From Firmicutes bacterium CAG:145 (GTDB taxonomy: Bacteria > Bacillota > Clostridia > Peptostreptococcales > Anaerovoracaceae), in the NCBI GenBank assembly GCA_000435715.1, contig FR882600.1, forward strand, positions 83,490 to 130,460: 46,971 nucleotides of DNA, given 5' to 3'. Each line of letters starts with the position of its first letter. Within the stretch, counting starts at the first letter, position 1. A program made the translations under genes and the position numbers. Below the pieces are notes generated by a model, which ran no database searches, was not told where the DNA came from, and worked only from the letters and a program-made list of their open reading frames with translations. Shown in pieces: positions 7,400 to 14,652 of this stretch.

Positions 7400-8368
7400 T
7401 CATCCTATGGCCAGAGTCACCACCACGGGAACGCAGACGCACATCAGAGCTCCCGTGCAAAACGAATAGACTACCGTTTCTGCTCTGCAAGATCTTTCCA
7501 CTATAGAAAGGCATACATCCATAGCAGCTACTCCAGGTATAGATGTACATTCCAGATAGCCTATCTTCTTGGCGGCTATCGGTATGAGTACTATCCCCAG
7601 AGTCTCTCTTATCACATTGTGCATAAACGATACGGCGCCCGCCACTGCAAAGCCGGCTTCCGTCAACATGCCCGGAGCTAAGGTGTACCAGCCGAAACCG
7701 GCGCTGACGGCAATCGACTCGCTCACCGTCAGAGAAGATATCAGTCCGTAGACTGCGCCCATGATAAGACTTCCGGCGACTGCCGCTATAGGAATAAATA
7801 TAACTTTTATTCCCACTCCCTTAAAGCTCTGTATTACCTTTCCCTCGAGTCCCAGATTAAATCCCGCAAGAGCAAGAAGAATACATATACCCACTACCAG
7901 CCAGTCTCCCGACATATCCTGAAAAGCGTCTGTATCCTCGAATATCTCCGGTATCATAAAGTATCCCGCCGCCATTCCGGCAACGACAAAAGTCAGGATT
8001 ATCAGCGTAAACTTGACGCCTCCCGACTCGGCTTCCCGTTCCTCTTCTCCTACCTGTTCTTCTTCCTCCGGAAGGCCGAAAATCCCCTCTTTATTCAATT
8101 TGAGAGCCTTTCTGGCGATATGTACCGCAAGTATGCTTCCGCCCACTACAAACACCGTTATCCCTGCAGCCTGAAGTCCTATAGACCCCAGGTTTGAAAT
8201 CACCTCCTCGTTTGCGCCCATCCTAAGACCCATCAGAAATACCAAGATATATATGACTATGTTGGTAAGCTGTTCTGTAAACCGGAAGGTCTCTTTTTTA
8301 TGACGTAACTTTGAAGCTACCGCATAACAGGCGATCATGATTCCCCAATATAAAAGAAGTAGTGACAT
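7400..8368 (-). CDS. LysO-family (DUF340) membrane exporter, second copy
   Basis: 322 residues. About eight hydrophobic segments in two blocks split by an acidic cytoplasmic loop (PEEEEQVGEEEREAE). The second half holds the family signature SAGFGWYTLAPGMLTEAGFAVAGAVSF and IPGVAAMDVCLSIVE. E. coli LysO (YbjE), the characterised member, exports lysine and its toxic analogue thialysine. GAGGGAG precedes the ATG. It follows the other LysO-like gene by about 63 bases in the same direction, so the pair is probably co-transcribed; products may act as a heteromer or have split specificity. Lysine as substrate is inferred from family and from the lysine-type regulator nearby. Confidence 0.85.
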   Translation of the reverse strand: MSLLLLYWGIMIACYAVASKLRHKKETFRFTEQLTNIVIYILVFLMGLRMGANEEVISNLGSIGLQAAGITVFVVGGSILAVHIARKALKLNKEGIFGLPEEEEQVGEEEREAESGGVKFTLIILTFVVAGMAAGYFMIPEIFEDTDAFQDMSGDWLVVGICILLALAGFNLGLEGKVIQSFKGVGIKVIFIPIAAVAGSLIMGAVYGLISSLTVSESIAVSAGFGWYTLAPGMLTEAGFAVAGAVSFMHNVIRETLGIVLIPIAAKKIGYLECTSIPGVAAMDVCLSIVERSCRAETVVYSFCTGALMCVCVPVVVTLAIG

Positions 8369-8431
8369 GGTTTTTCTCCCTCAGATGATGAATTTATCAT
8401 ATGCCGCCTTCTCTGCCGGCGTCCGTAATAA

Positions 8432-9469
8432 TTATCCGATGATTACAGGCACCAGAATCGGCACTAATATGCTTAGGATCGCTCCGGATATGAAGGAATA
8501 TACGGCGATATCGCTCCTCGTGGCTTTCTCCACTATAGGCAAACATACGTCCATGGCGGCAGAACCCGGAAGCCCCACCGTCTCCACGTATCCGATCTTT
8601 TTAGCCACAAACGGAATGAGCACAATAGCAAACAATTCTCTCATAACGTTATGCAGAAAACACACTGCGCTGGCCGTCATATGTCCTGCTTCCATTATAA
8701 TTCCGGGAGCTAAAGTATACCACCCGAAACCTGCTCCTATGGCCAGAGACTCCCGCATGGTCAGATCCAGAAAGAATGACATCACAAATGCAGCCGTGAG
8801 AGTGCCTGCGACCACGGCAGCGGGTATGGCAAATATGCGAAGCCCCACCGCTTTAAAGTTGCTTATGACACTGCCCTCTATTCCCAGATCTATTCCGACA
8901 AATATGAGCAGGAGGCACAGTCCAAGCTTTATTCCAAGGCCTGCCGCACTTTCGAAGGCTTCCATGTTTCCCACAAACATCTCTCTTATGACAAAGTATC
9001 CGGTCAACATTCCTATTATCACCGATATGAGTATGACTATTGTCATCATATTGACGTTTTGTTTCTCTTCTTCTTTCTCTATGGCATGCACCTGCTCCTT
9101 AAGATCGGCAGTATCCGTATTCTTCATCTGCGCCGGGTTATTGAAGACCTGCCGGTTATCAGTCTTTTCGCCCTGCGAAACCCGGCCGTACCTGTCTATA
9201 CCCAGAAGTTTTCTCACTATATATATGGCAGCAGTAGAAAACAGCATGATCACTACGGTGATCAAAAAAGCAGAAATTCCTATGGTGCTGAGATTCTCCG
9301 TTATCTCTTTGTTAGCGCCCATTCTGGCTCCCATACACAGCACAAGAAGGGTTATGGCGACAGTCTGGACCTTTCCCGTCCAAAGAAGGCTGTCTCTCTT
9401 GCTTCTCAGTTTACTTCCAAAGAAATAACCAATAATTGTAACTCCCAGATATAGCGCTAAATCTGCCAT
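8432..9469 (-). CDS. LysO-family (DUF340) membrane exporter, first copy
   Basis: 345 residues, paralogue of the next gene. Same two-block topology with a longer charged loop (QMKNTDTADLKEQVHAIEKEEEKQN). Signature GAGFGWYTLAPGIIMEAGHMTASAVCF and LPGSAAMDVCLPIVEKATRSDIAVYSF. TAGGAG sits before the ATG. As first gene of the pair it has a promoter and about 90 bases of leader with potential structure. Tandem LysO-like genes point to strong need to move a basic amino acid out of the cell, plausible in a lysine fermenter. Confidence 0.85.
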   Translation of the reverse strand: MADLALYLGVTIIGYFFGSKLRSKRDSLLWTGKVQTVAITLLVLCMGARMGANKEITENLSTIGISAFLITVVIMLFSTAAIYIVRKLLGIDRYGRVSQGEKTDNRQVFNNPAQMKNTDTADLKEQVHAIEKEEEKQNVNMMTIVILISVIIGMLTGYFVIREMFVGNMEAFESAAGLGIKLGLCLLLIFVGIDLGIEGSVISNFKAVGLRIFAIPAAVVAGTLTAAFVMSFFLDLTMRESLAIGAGFGWYTLAPGIIMEAGHMTASAVCFLHNVMRELFAIVLIPFVAKKIGYVETVGLPGSAAMDVCLPIVEKATRSDIAVYSFISGAILSILVPILVPVIIG

Positions 9470-9499
9470 TTGAAACTCCTAAAATTATATTTTTAAATC

Positions 9500-9557
9500 G
9501 GCGCCATTCTCCCGCCCATCAACACTGCCTTACTATAGAGACGAAACGTCCTGCGCC
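9500..9557 (-). promoter_or_regulatory. Structured leader of the LysO pair, class unknown
   Basis: On the minus strand GGCGC (9557-9553) can pair with GCGCC (9504-9500), enclosing a GACG-TTT-CGTC hairpin and a purine-rich single-stranded stretch (GGGCGGGAGAATG). It begins almost at the predicted transcription start and ends about 30 bases before the start codon. I do not recognise a known riboswitch; it lacks the length of the lysine aptamer. Confidence 0.35.
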
Positions 9558-9567
9558 TGTCATATTG

Positions 9568-9596
9568 ATATACAGTATAACATCTTATGCGATCAA
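9568..9596 (-). promoter_or_regulatory. Promoter of the LysO operon
   Basis: On the minus strand TTGATC (9596-9591), 17-base spacer, GTATAT (9573-9568). The -10 is imperfect. Confidence 0.45.
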
Positions 9597-9644
9597 AAAT
9601 CTATACTAAGTAAAAAATTTCAGATAAAACATTGCACTATTTCC

Positions 9645-9674
9645 TTGACAAAAACACGACGGAGGAGAGATAAT
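9645..9674 (+). promoter_or_regulatory. pyrR promoter
   Basis: TTGACA (9645-9650), 18-base spacer, GATAAT (9669-9674). The -10 covers an in-frame TTG and its apparent ribosome-binding site, so that upstream start would not be on the transcript. Confidence 0.65.
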
Positions 9675-9712
9675 TGAATAACAGCATATTACAGAAATCG
9701 AGGAGAGTTTTC

Positions 9713-10249
9713 ATGAGACTTAAAGCGGATCTGATGACCAAAGAGGATATGAACCGTGCGTTAAAAAGAATGTCACACCAAGTTCTCGAATGTAACCAAG
9801 GGGCAGATAATATAGTTATTCTGGGAATAAAGCGCAGAGGACTTCCCCTGGCAGAGGCCTTATCGAGTAATATCAAGGCAATAGAGGGTGTAAACGTACC
9901 TGTGGGAGAGCTGGATATCTCTCTTTACAGAGACGACGCTCCACGAAATTCAGACGATCCGGTTGTAACCGATTGTCATATTACTTTCGCAATTACGGGA
10001 AAAGACGTCATTTTAGTTGATGATGTGTTGTACACGGGCAGGACTGTAAGGGCTGCCCTGGATGCAATTTCCAAGTATGGTCGTGCTTCGACAATACAAC
10101 TTGCTGTGCTCATCGACAGAGGGCACAGAGAACTCCCTATCAGAGCTGATTACGTAGGCAAGAACGTTCCTACCTCGAGGGACGAGCTTGTAGCCGTTTA
10201 TGTCGATGACATAGATGGGGAAAGCGGCGTAAAACTATTCAGTAATTAG
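9713..10249 (+). CDS. pyrR: PyrR bifunctional regulator / uracil phosphoribosyltransferase
   Basis: 178 residues, normal length. RNA-binding attenuator of pyrimidine genes that also makes UMP from uracil and PRPP. Visible: VILGIKRRGLPLAEAL, the PRPP loop VILVDDVLYTGRTVRAALDA, and ARASTIQLAVLIDRGHRELPIRADYVGKNVPT-type C-terminal core. The ATG at 9713 has GAGGAG and matches the usual PyrR N-terminus; the longer frame from 9674 overlaps the promoter. No pyr biosynthetic genes are adjacent, so it acts on targets elsewhere; no PyrR-binding loop is evident in its short leader. Confidence 0.94.
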   Translation: MRLKADLMTKEDMNRALKRMSHQVLECNQGADNIVILGIKRRGLPLAEALSSNIKAIEGVNVPVGELDISLYRDDAPRNSDDPVVTDCHITFAITGKDVILVDDVLYTGRTVRAALDAISKYGRASTIQLAVLIDRGHRELPIRADYVGKNVPTSRDELVAVYVDDIDGESGVKLFSN

Positions 10250-10265
10250 TCTCGATACACTTTTC

Positions 10266-10283
10266 TGACTCTTAAATGAGTCA
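10266..10283. promoter_or_regulatory. Enhancer (UAS) palindrome 1
   Basis: TGACTC-N6-GAGTCA, perfect 6-bp arms around a 6-base spacer. It is related to the palindrome 33 bp downstream (TGAYTC-N6-GARTCA consensus) and lies about 150 bases upstream of the predicted sigma-54 start site. Confidence 0.65.
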
Positions 10284-10298
10284 AAATTTTGGATTTCT

Positions 10299-10316
10299 TG
10301 ATTCATGTACGAATCA
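10299..10316. promoter_or_regulatory. Enhancer (UAS) palindrome 2
   Basis: TGATTC-N6-GAATCA, extended by one base pair on each side. Centre-to-centre distance from the first site is 33 bp, about three helical turns, putting both on the same DNA face. Probable binding site of the sigma-54 activator encoded next door. Confidence 0.7.
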
Positions 10317-10354
10317 AACTTAAAATTGCATTGTTTCATCACTATTCCATAGGG

Positions 10355-10402
10355 CTCCCAAGACGGCTGATTTTGGCCATTCTTGGGAGTCTCCTATTTT
10401 TT
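10355..10402 (+). terminator. pyrR terminator
   Basis: CTCCCAAGA (10355-10363) pairs with TCTTGGGAG (10381-10389), followed by TCTCCTATTTTTT. The T-run abuts the -24 element of the next promoter. Confidence 0.85.
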
Positions 10403-10417
10403 GGCACGGCATTTGCA
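10401..10417 (+). promoter_or_regulatory. Sigma-54 (-24/-12) promoter
   Basis: TTGGCACGGCATTTGCA matches the RpoN consensus TGGCACG-N4-TTGCA, with GG at 10403-10404 and GC at 10415-10416 exactly 12 bases apart. Predicted start near 10428. It drives the 83-residue protein gene, with paired UAS palindromes upstream and the activator gene just downstream. Confidence 0.88.
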
Positions 10418-10473
10418 TAATATATCTGCGTAAAGAAAAGATAACAATATAAAGAATTCAGGAGGTAAGTACG

Positions 10474-10725
10474 ATGTGTAAAAAAGAATTATTAGATAAA
10501 GCTTTCACAGAAGCAGTGACAGAAGTAAACGTGAACATGATGTCCGATAAAGAAGTAGCTTTCGAAGCCATCGAGACATTCATGAAAGCGTTTGCAGAAA
10601 GGGAAAAGGCAGATTTCACTGATGATGAAATCAAAGCTACTATCGTAGCAGGTCTTGAGACCTTCGATGAGATAGCCCACAAAGACGATGTGGACTCTCC
10701 ATTTAACGGAAAGATGATGCTCTAA
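10474..10725 (+). CDS. Small acidic helical protein under sigma-54 control
   Basis: 83 residues, no signal peptide or membrane segment, predicted mainly helical (LLDKAFTEAVTEVNVNMM..., AIETFMKAFAEREKADFTDDEIKATIVAGL). I do not recognise the family. AGGAGG precedes the ATG. It is the only gene between the sigma-54 promoter and a strong bidirectional terminator, so it is the direct target of that promoter. Its position beside an activator with a lysine-catabolism-type sensor suggests an accessory role in amino-acid metabolism or feedback on the activator; that is inference. Confidence 0.75.
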   Translation: MCKKELLDKAFTEAVTEVNVNMMSDKEVAFEAIETFMKAFAEREKADFTDDEIKATIVAGLETFDEIAHKDDVDSPFNGKMML

Positions 10726-10776
10726 TCAAACACCATCACAACAAGCCCTCTAAATATATATAAATAAAACACACAC

Positions 10777-10817
10777 AGCAAAAGACAGAGTCAATATGGC
10801 TCTGTCTTTTGCTTTTC
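10777..10817. terminator. Bidirectional terminator
   Basis: A perfect 14-bp stem, AGCAAAAGACAGAG (10777-10790) with 10800-10813, nine-base loop, then TTTT on the plus strand. It separates the small protein gene from the convergent activator gene. Confidence 0.9.
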
Positions 10818-10852
10818 CCTGATTAAAGCCGGAGCGCAAGTCCCGGCGTTTT

Positions 10853-12922
10853 TTAAAGTCCGTATTTAATCTTTTTTCTTGCCAGAGTCGGCTGAGGTAT
10901 ATTCAAGAGTTCGGCAGCCTTTCTCGTAGTCTTTTCTTTTTTAAGAGCATAAGCGATGAGCTTTTTTTCCTGATCCTCCATGATCTTTGAAAAGTCGATA
11001 GAAGCCTTGCTCTTGAACTCTTTCTTTATATCTACCAAAACGTCATCATAAAACGTATCATTGAGCAGATCGTCTACGGCATATTCGTCGATAAATTCTC
11101 CCTTATCCGTTATATAAAGACGATGCACGGTATTCTCCAGTTCTCTGACATTTCCGGGCCAATGGTAATCGCATAATTTATCTAAAGCATCTATGGTAAA
11201 ATGCTTTTCAATGCCGTATTTTTTGCTGTAGTTTTTTATAAAGTTTTCAGCAAGGCATATTATATCCTCTTTTCGCTGTCTCAAAGGAGGTACTTCTATC
11301 AGGCAGATATTGAGTCTGTAATACAGGTCCTCCCTGAAGCTTCCCTCTTCTACCAATTTTTTCAGGGGAATATTATTGGCGCATATCACTCTCACATTGA
11401 CTGTCTTCTGCTCCGTTCCGCCCACTCTGTAATATGAGTTTTCCTGAAGTACTCTGAGCAATTTCGACTGCATAGTCAGAGGCAGAGTTCCTATCTCATC
11501 CAAAAACAATGTCCCATTGTTGGCCATCTCGAAATATCCTTCCTTACCGGCGGCCTGAGCGCCGGTAAAAGAACCTTTTTCATATCCGAAGAACTCAGAT
11601 TCAGCCAGGCTTTCCTGGATAGTGGCGCAGTTTATCTTGATACACGGCTTTCCTTTTCTCGGGCTGTTCCTGTGGAGAAGATCCAGTACCTTTTCTTTTC
11701 CTACTCCTGTCTCTCCCTGTATGATCACATTGCAATCATACTTTGCCACATTGAGCACCGTATCCACCAGATCTGCTGTCACAGGACTCATATATACAAA
11801 GTCCTCTGTCTTATGATGTTCTTTTTCCCTGGTTTTCGTTTTGGCGCTGTGAATCGCCATTGATTTTTTAGAGCGATGGGACAGTATATCGTCTATTCCT
11901 TTAAGGTCAGCCGACAATTGTCTTATGAGGTCAGAAGCAAAATCATAAGCTTTTTCCGCATACCCGTCCAAGGCATAGCTCGTAACTTCTTTGCCGAGGC
12001 AGTCTATAGCCAACAGACTCTGAAAATAGTTCTTTCTCACGCCGGCGTGAAATAAAAACCCCTTGTTTTTTACTAAAAGAGCCGAGATGGTTTCTGCGCC
12101 TTTTATGTCTTCAAGATTTATTATAGAGTCCATGAGGCCTTCTTCCTCTCTGTATATATGTTCGTAGGCGGTTACAGGCCTTGACATATCGGCAAAAAAT
12201 ACCCGGTCTATCAGATGCCCGAAAGTCTTCTCGAATTCCTTTTTATTTATATAAGTAAGCGAATCCTGATCTATCACTGAAATTATTCTCACATCGCTGT
12301 CGCTGTAATTCTTTGCCAGACGGGCATAAAGGAGCATATCTATCAGATTGCTGCCCACTATCGCTATCCTCTCAGGTTTTCTCTGGGTCATCACATCTCC
12401 CAGATCCAGAAGACTGCCTTCCTCGTCCAGTGCGCACAGCAGAGGTTTTATGTCCAGGTCCTGCGGCCACGAAGCTATCTGAGAAGATTCGAATACTATG
12501 GCATATCCGCTGCACCATATCTCGCCGTAATTATAATCCACTTTATCTATCTTTTCTATATATATGGGAAATCCGGAAATAGAAGCCAGACTTATTATCC
12601 TGTCTCCCTCCTTAAAATCACCTCCCCTGTAGCCGCAGCTTACCTCCTCTACAGTCCCCGCAATGATCCCGCTGCTTTCGGTGTACGGGTTTTGAAGCTT
12701 TCCCCTCTTGTTTATGATGGTCAGTATCCTCTCTTTAATACGGCTCTCGTTATATTGGCAGTCGCTGCATATCTGGTTGAAGTTATCGCCCTCAAGCTTT
12801 ATGACTTCGACTGCTAATCGCATCTCTCCCGGTCTGACTTCTCTGGAGTTATCCAATCTCCATGCTGTAGGCGGTATAGCCCCTACAGGTTCTATCACTC
12901 TCTCGATACCAAAATATTTCAT
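10853..12922 (-). CDS. Sigma-54-dependent activator with a 3,5-diaminohexanoate-dehydrogenase-like sensor domain
   Basis: 689 residues. C-terminal half is a full bacterial enhancer-binding protein: Walker A GETGVGKE (about 403), sigma-54 contact loop GSFTGA (about 465), Walker B LFLDEIG, arginine region FREDLYYRLN, and a Fis/TyrR-like HTH at the end (TTRKAAELLNIPQPTLARKK). Residues 1 to about 350 have no REC, PAS or GAF look; instead RVIEPVGAIPPTAWRLDN, KRGKLQNPYTESSGIIAGTVEEV and the following order resemble L-erythro-3,5-diaminohexanoate dehydrogenase (kdd) of lysine fermentation. The nucleotide-binding glycine motif is degenerate (IVGSNLIDM), so a ligand sensor rather than an enzyme is likely. 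GGGAG precedes the ATG. Neighbours: sigma-54 target gene, APA permease and LysO exporters. Confidence 0.88.
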   Translation of the reverse strand: MKYFGIERVIEPVGAIPPTAWRLDNSREVRPGEMRLAVEVIKLEGDNFNQICSDCQYNESRIKERILTIINKRGKLQNPYTESSGIIAGTVEEVSCGYRGGDFKEGDRIISLASISGFPIYIEKIDKVDYNYGEIWCSGYAIVFESSQIASWPQDLDIKPLLCALDEEGSLLDLGDVMTQRKPERIAIVGSNLIDMLLYARLAKNYSDSDVRIISVIDQDSLTYINKKEFEKTFGHLIDRVFFADMSRPVTAYEHIYREEEGLMDSIINLEDIKGAETISALLVKNKGFLFHAGVRKNYFQSLLAIDCLGKEVTSYALDGYAEKAYDFASDLIRQLSADLKGIDDILSHRSKKSMAIHSAKTKTREKEHHKTEDFVYMSPVTADLVDTVLNVAKYDCNVIIQGETGVGKEKVLDLLHRNSPRKGKPCIKINCATIQESLAESEFFGYEKGSFTGAQAAGKEGYFEMANNGTLFLDEIGTLPLTMQSKLLRVLQENSYYRVGGTEQKTVNVRVICANNIPLKKLVEEGSFREDLYYRLNICLIEVPPLRQRKEDIICLAENFIKNYSKKYGIEKHFTIDALDKLCDYHWPGNVRELENTVHRLYITDKGEFIDEYAVDDLLNDTFYDDVLVDIKKEFKSKASIDFSKIMEDQEKKLIAYALKKEKTTRKAAELLNIPQPTLARKKIKYGL

Positions 12923-12966
12923 ATGTTCTCCCTCAATGTTTTAGTTGCGGCTTCTCATGGTCTTAT

Positions 12967-12994
12967 ATTATCTTGAATTTTATACCTGTGTCAA
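12967..12994 (-). promoter_or_regulatory. SigA-type promoter of the activator gene
   Basis: On the minus strand TTGACA (12994-12989), 16-base spacer, GATAAT (12972-12967). A degenerate copy of the activator palindrome lies just upstream. Confidence 0.65.
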
Positions 12995-12999
12995 TATAT

Positions 13000-13017
13000 C
13001 GATTTAATTTTGAGTCA
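13000..13017. promoter_or_regulatory. Degenerate third copy of the activator palindrome
   Basis: CGATTT-N6-GAGTCA fits TGAYTC-N6-GARTCA with one intact and one imperfect half. It is in the divergent region between activator and permease, so it could allow autoregulation or control of the permease. No sigma-54 promoter is visible before the permease. Confidence 0.35.
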
Positions 13018-13159
13018 AATATTTGAAATTACGTTCACAGATGGTTTTCGTCATTTACTATAAAATGTCGTAAAATAAAGGGTAAATTTTCTCAAATTTG
13101 CAGATAATAATATGAGCATTAAAAAAAATAAAACATTTGAAATATACAAGGGGGTTTTT

Positions 13160-14596
13160 ATGAATAACAAAGAGGAAGGTCTTGGTCTTGGAAAAATAAC
13201 CATGTTCGCCGTAGGCGCCACCCTCGCCAGCGGAGTCTTCAGTCTTTCCGGAGACTTCGCTGCTTCGGGAGCCTATCCGCTGGCAGTCCTCATAGGATGG
13301 GGCATAAGCGGTCTTGGGATGCTCATGCTCACATTATGTTTTTTCAGACTCAGCGTAGTCAGGCCTGATCTTACCAGCGGCCTTTACAGCTATGCCAAGA
13401 CCGGTTTCGGAGAATATATAGGTTTCAACTCGGCGTGGGGGTTTTGGCTCAGCGCGCTCCTTGGAAATCTTTCTTTCATTACACTGTTCTTTGCTTCGCT
13501 GGGAAATTTCTTTCCCATATTCGGAAGCGGTACTAATCTCATATCCGTCATTCTCGGCTCGGTGATAGTCTGGGTCTTCGGCCTTCTCGTGCTGGGAGGA
13601 GTAAACGAGGCCATTGCCATCAACACCGTAGTAGTCATAGCCAAGGTCATACCTATAGCTGTCATGATAGTAGCTATAGTATATGCAGGAGCATTCGACT
13701 TTGAGATATTTTCTCAGAATATCACAGGAGAAGGATCAGGGCTGAACCTGATGGAACAAGTTAAAGCTACAGTATATACCACCGTATGGGTGTTTATCGG
13801 CATAGAAGGCGCCGTGGTCATCTCCGGAAGGGCCAAAAACACTTCTATAGCCGGAAAAGCCACCATATTGGCCTTCATCTCCTTATTCATCCTCTACGTC
13901 CTGATTTCCATACTCAGTATGGGGGTAATGACTACGGAAAAGCTGGCTGCTCTGGGAAACCCGCCGATGGCTTTCGTTCTAAAATCTGTCGTAGGTTCGT
14001 GGGGAAGCGCCTTAGTCAACATAGGAGTCATAATATCTGTGGGAGGAGCTTTATTCACCTACACCATACTCTGTGTAGACAGTATTTACGCGCCTGCCAT
14101 GCAGCGCTGCTTCCCAAAGAGTTTTACTAAGCAAAATAAAAAAGGATCTCCCATCAGCGGCGTTCTTATCACCACTTTAGTCACTCAGTTCTTTCTCATC
14201 ATAATCTACTTTAACGACGCCACATATCAGGTAATCTATGCAGTCTCCACCAGCGCCATCATGGTTCCTTACGCTCTGTCAGCCTTTTACTGTCTTAAGG
14301 TGACTGCCCAGGGGCAAGGACTGGATCAGATGAACGGAGGGCGAAAGTTCATGGTATGGGTGTACTCTATCCTGGGTTCGGCTTACGGCATATGGATGCT
14401 GTATGCGGGAGGAGTGACTCATCTTCTTATATCAGCCCTTCTCTACGCTCCGGGTACTATCTTATATGTCATAGCCAGAAGAGAACAGAAAGGAAAAATT
14501 TTTCCACGCCCGGCAGACAAGATCACTTTCGTTTTTCTGATAGCTATGGCTCTTCTCTCTGCATATCTCCTGACAAAAGGTGAAATCTCCATCTGA
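13160..14596 (+). CDS. APA-family basic amino-acid permease/antiporter
   Basis: 478 residues, about 12 hydrophobic segments, APC superfamily. Typical marks: GATLASGVFSLSGDFAASGA (unwound TM1 substrate site), LTSGLYSYAKTGFGEYIGFNSAWGFWLSALLGN and IGWGISGLGMLMLTL, the pattern of arginine/ornithine and lysine antiporters of the basic amino acid/polyamine antiporter group. ATG 13160 follows AAGGGGG; an upstream in-frame ATG at 13112 lacks a site. Divergent from the sigma-54 activator and closed by its own terminator. Substrate is probably a basic amino acid; lysine is favoured only by context. Confidence 0.85.
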   Translation: MNNKEEGLGLGKITMFAVGATLASGVFSLSGDFAASGAYPLAVLIGWGISGLGMLMLTLCFFRLSVVRPDLTSGLYSYAKTGFGEYIGFNSAWGFWLSALLGNLSFITLFFASLGNFFPIFGSGTNLISVILGSVIVWVFGLLVLGGVNEAIAINTVVVIAKVIPIAVMIVAIVYAGAFDFEIFSQNITGEGSGLNLMEQVKATVYTTVWVFIGIEGAVVISGRAKNTSIAGKATILAFISLFILYVLISILSMGVMTTEKLAALGNPPMAFVLKSVVGSWGSALVNIGVIISVGGALFTYTILCVDSIYAPAMQRCFPKSFTKQNKKGSPISGVLITTLVTQFFLIIIYFNDATYQVIYAVSTSAIMVPYALSAFYCLKVTAQGQGLDQMNGGRKFMVWVYSILGSAYGIWMLYAGGVTHLLISALLYAPGTILYVIARREQKGKIFPRPADKITFVFLIAMALLSAYLLTKGEISI

Positions 14597-14608
14597 TCTT
14601 TACGGAAA

Positions 14609-14648
14609 AGACCCTCTCTTGCATCTTGCAAAAAGAGGGTCTCTTTTT
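14609..14648 (+). terminator. Permease terminator
   Basis: AGACCCTCT (14609-14617) pairs with AGAGGGTCT (14634-14642), then CTTTTTC. Confidence 0.88.
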
Positions 14649-14652
14649 CTTA

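Noticed and set aside
8337..9428. Long open frame on the plus strand opposite the LysO-type genes
   Set aside because: It spans the end of one exporter gene and most of the other, has low-complexity composition (Ser/Met/Ile-rich), no ribosome-binding site, and the minus-strand frames show clear family motifs.
9674..9712. Longer PyrR start at TTG 9674
   Set aside because: It overlaps the -10 element of the predicted promoter, and the shorter form has its own ribosome-binding site and the usual N-terminus.
13018..13160. Sigma-54 promoter for the permease
   Set aside because: A TTGCA occurs near 13099 but the GG of a -24 element is missing at the required distance.
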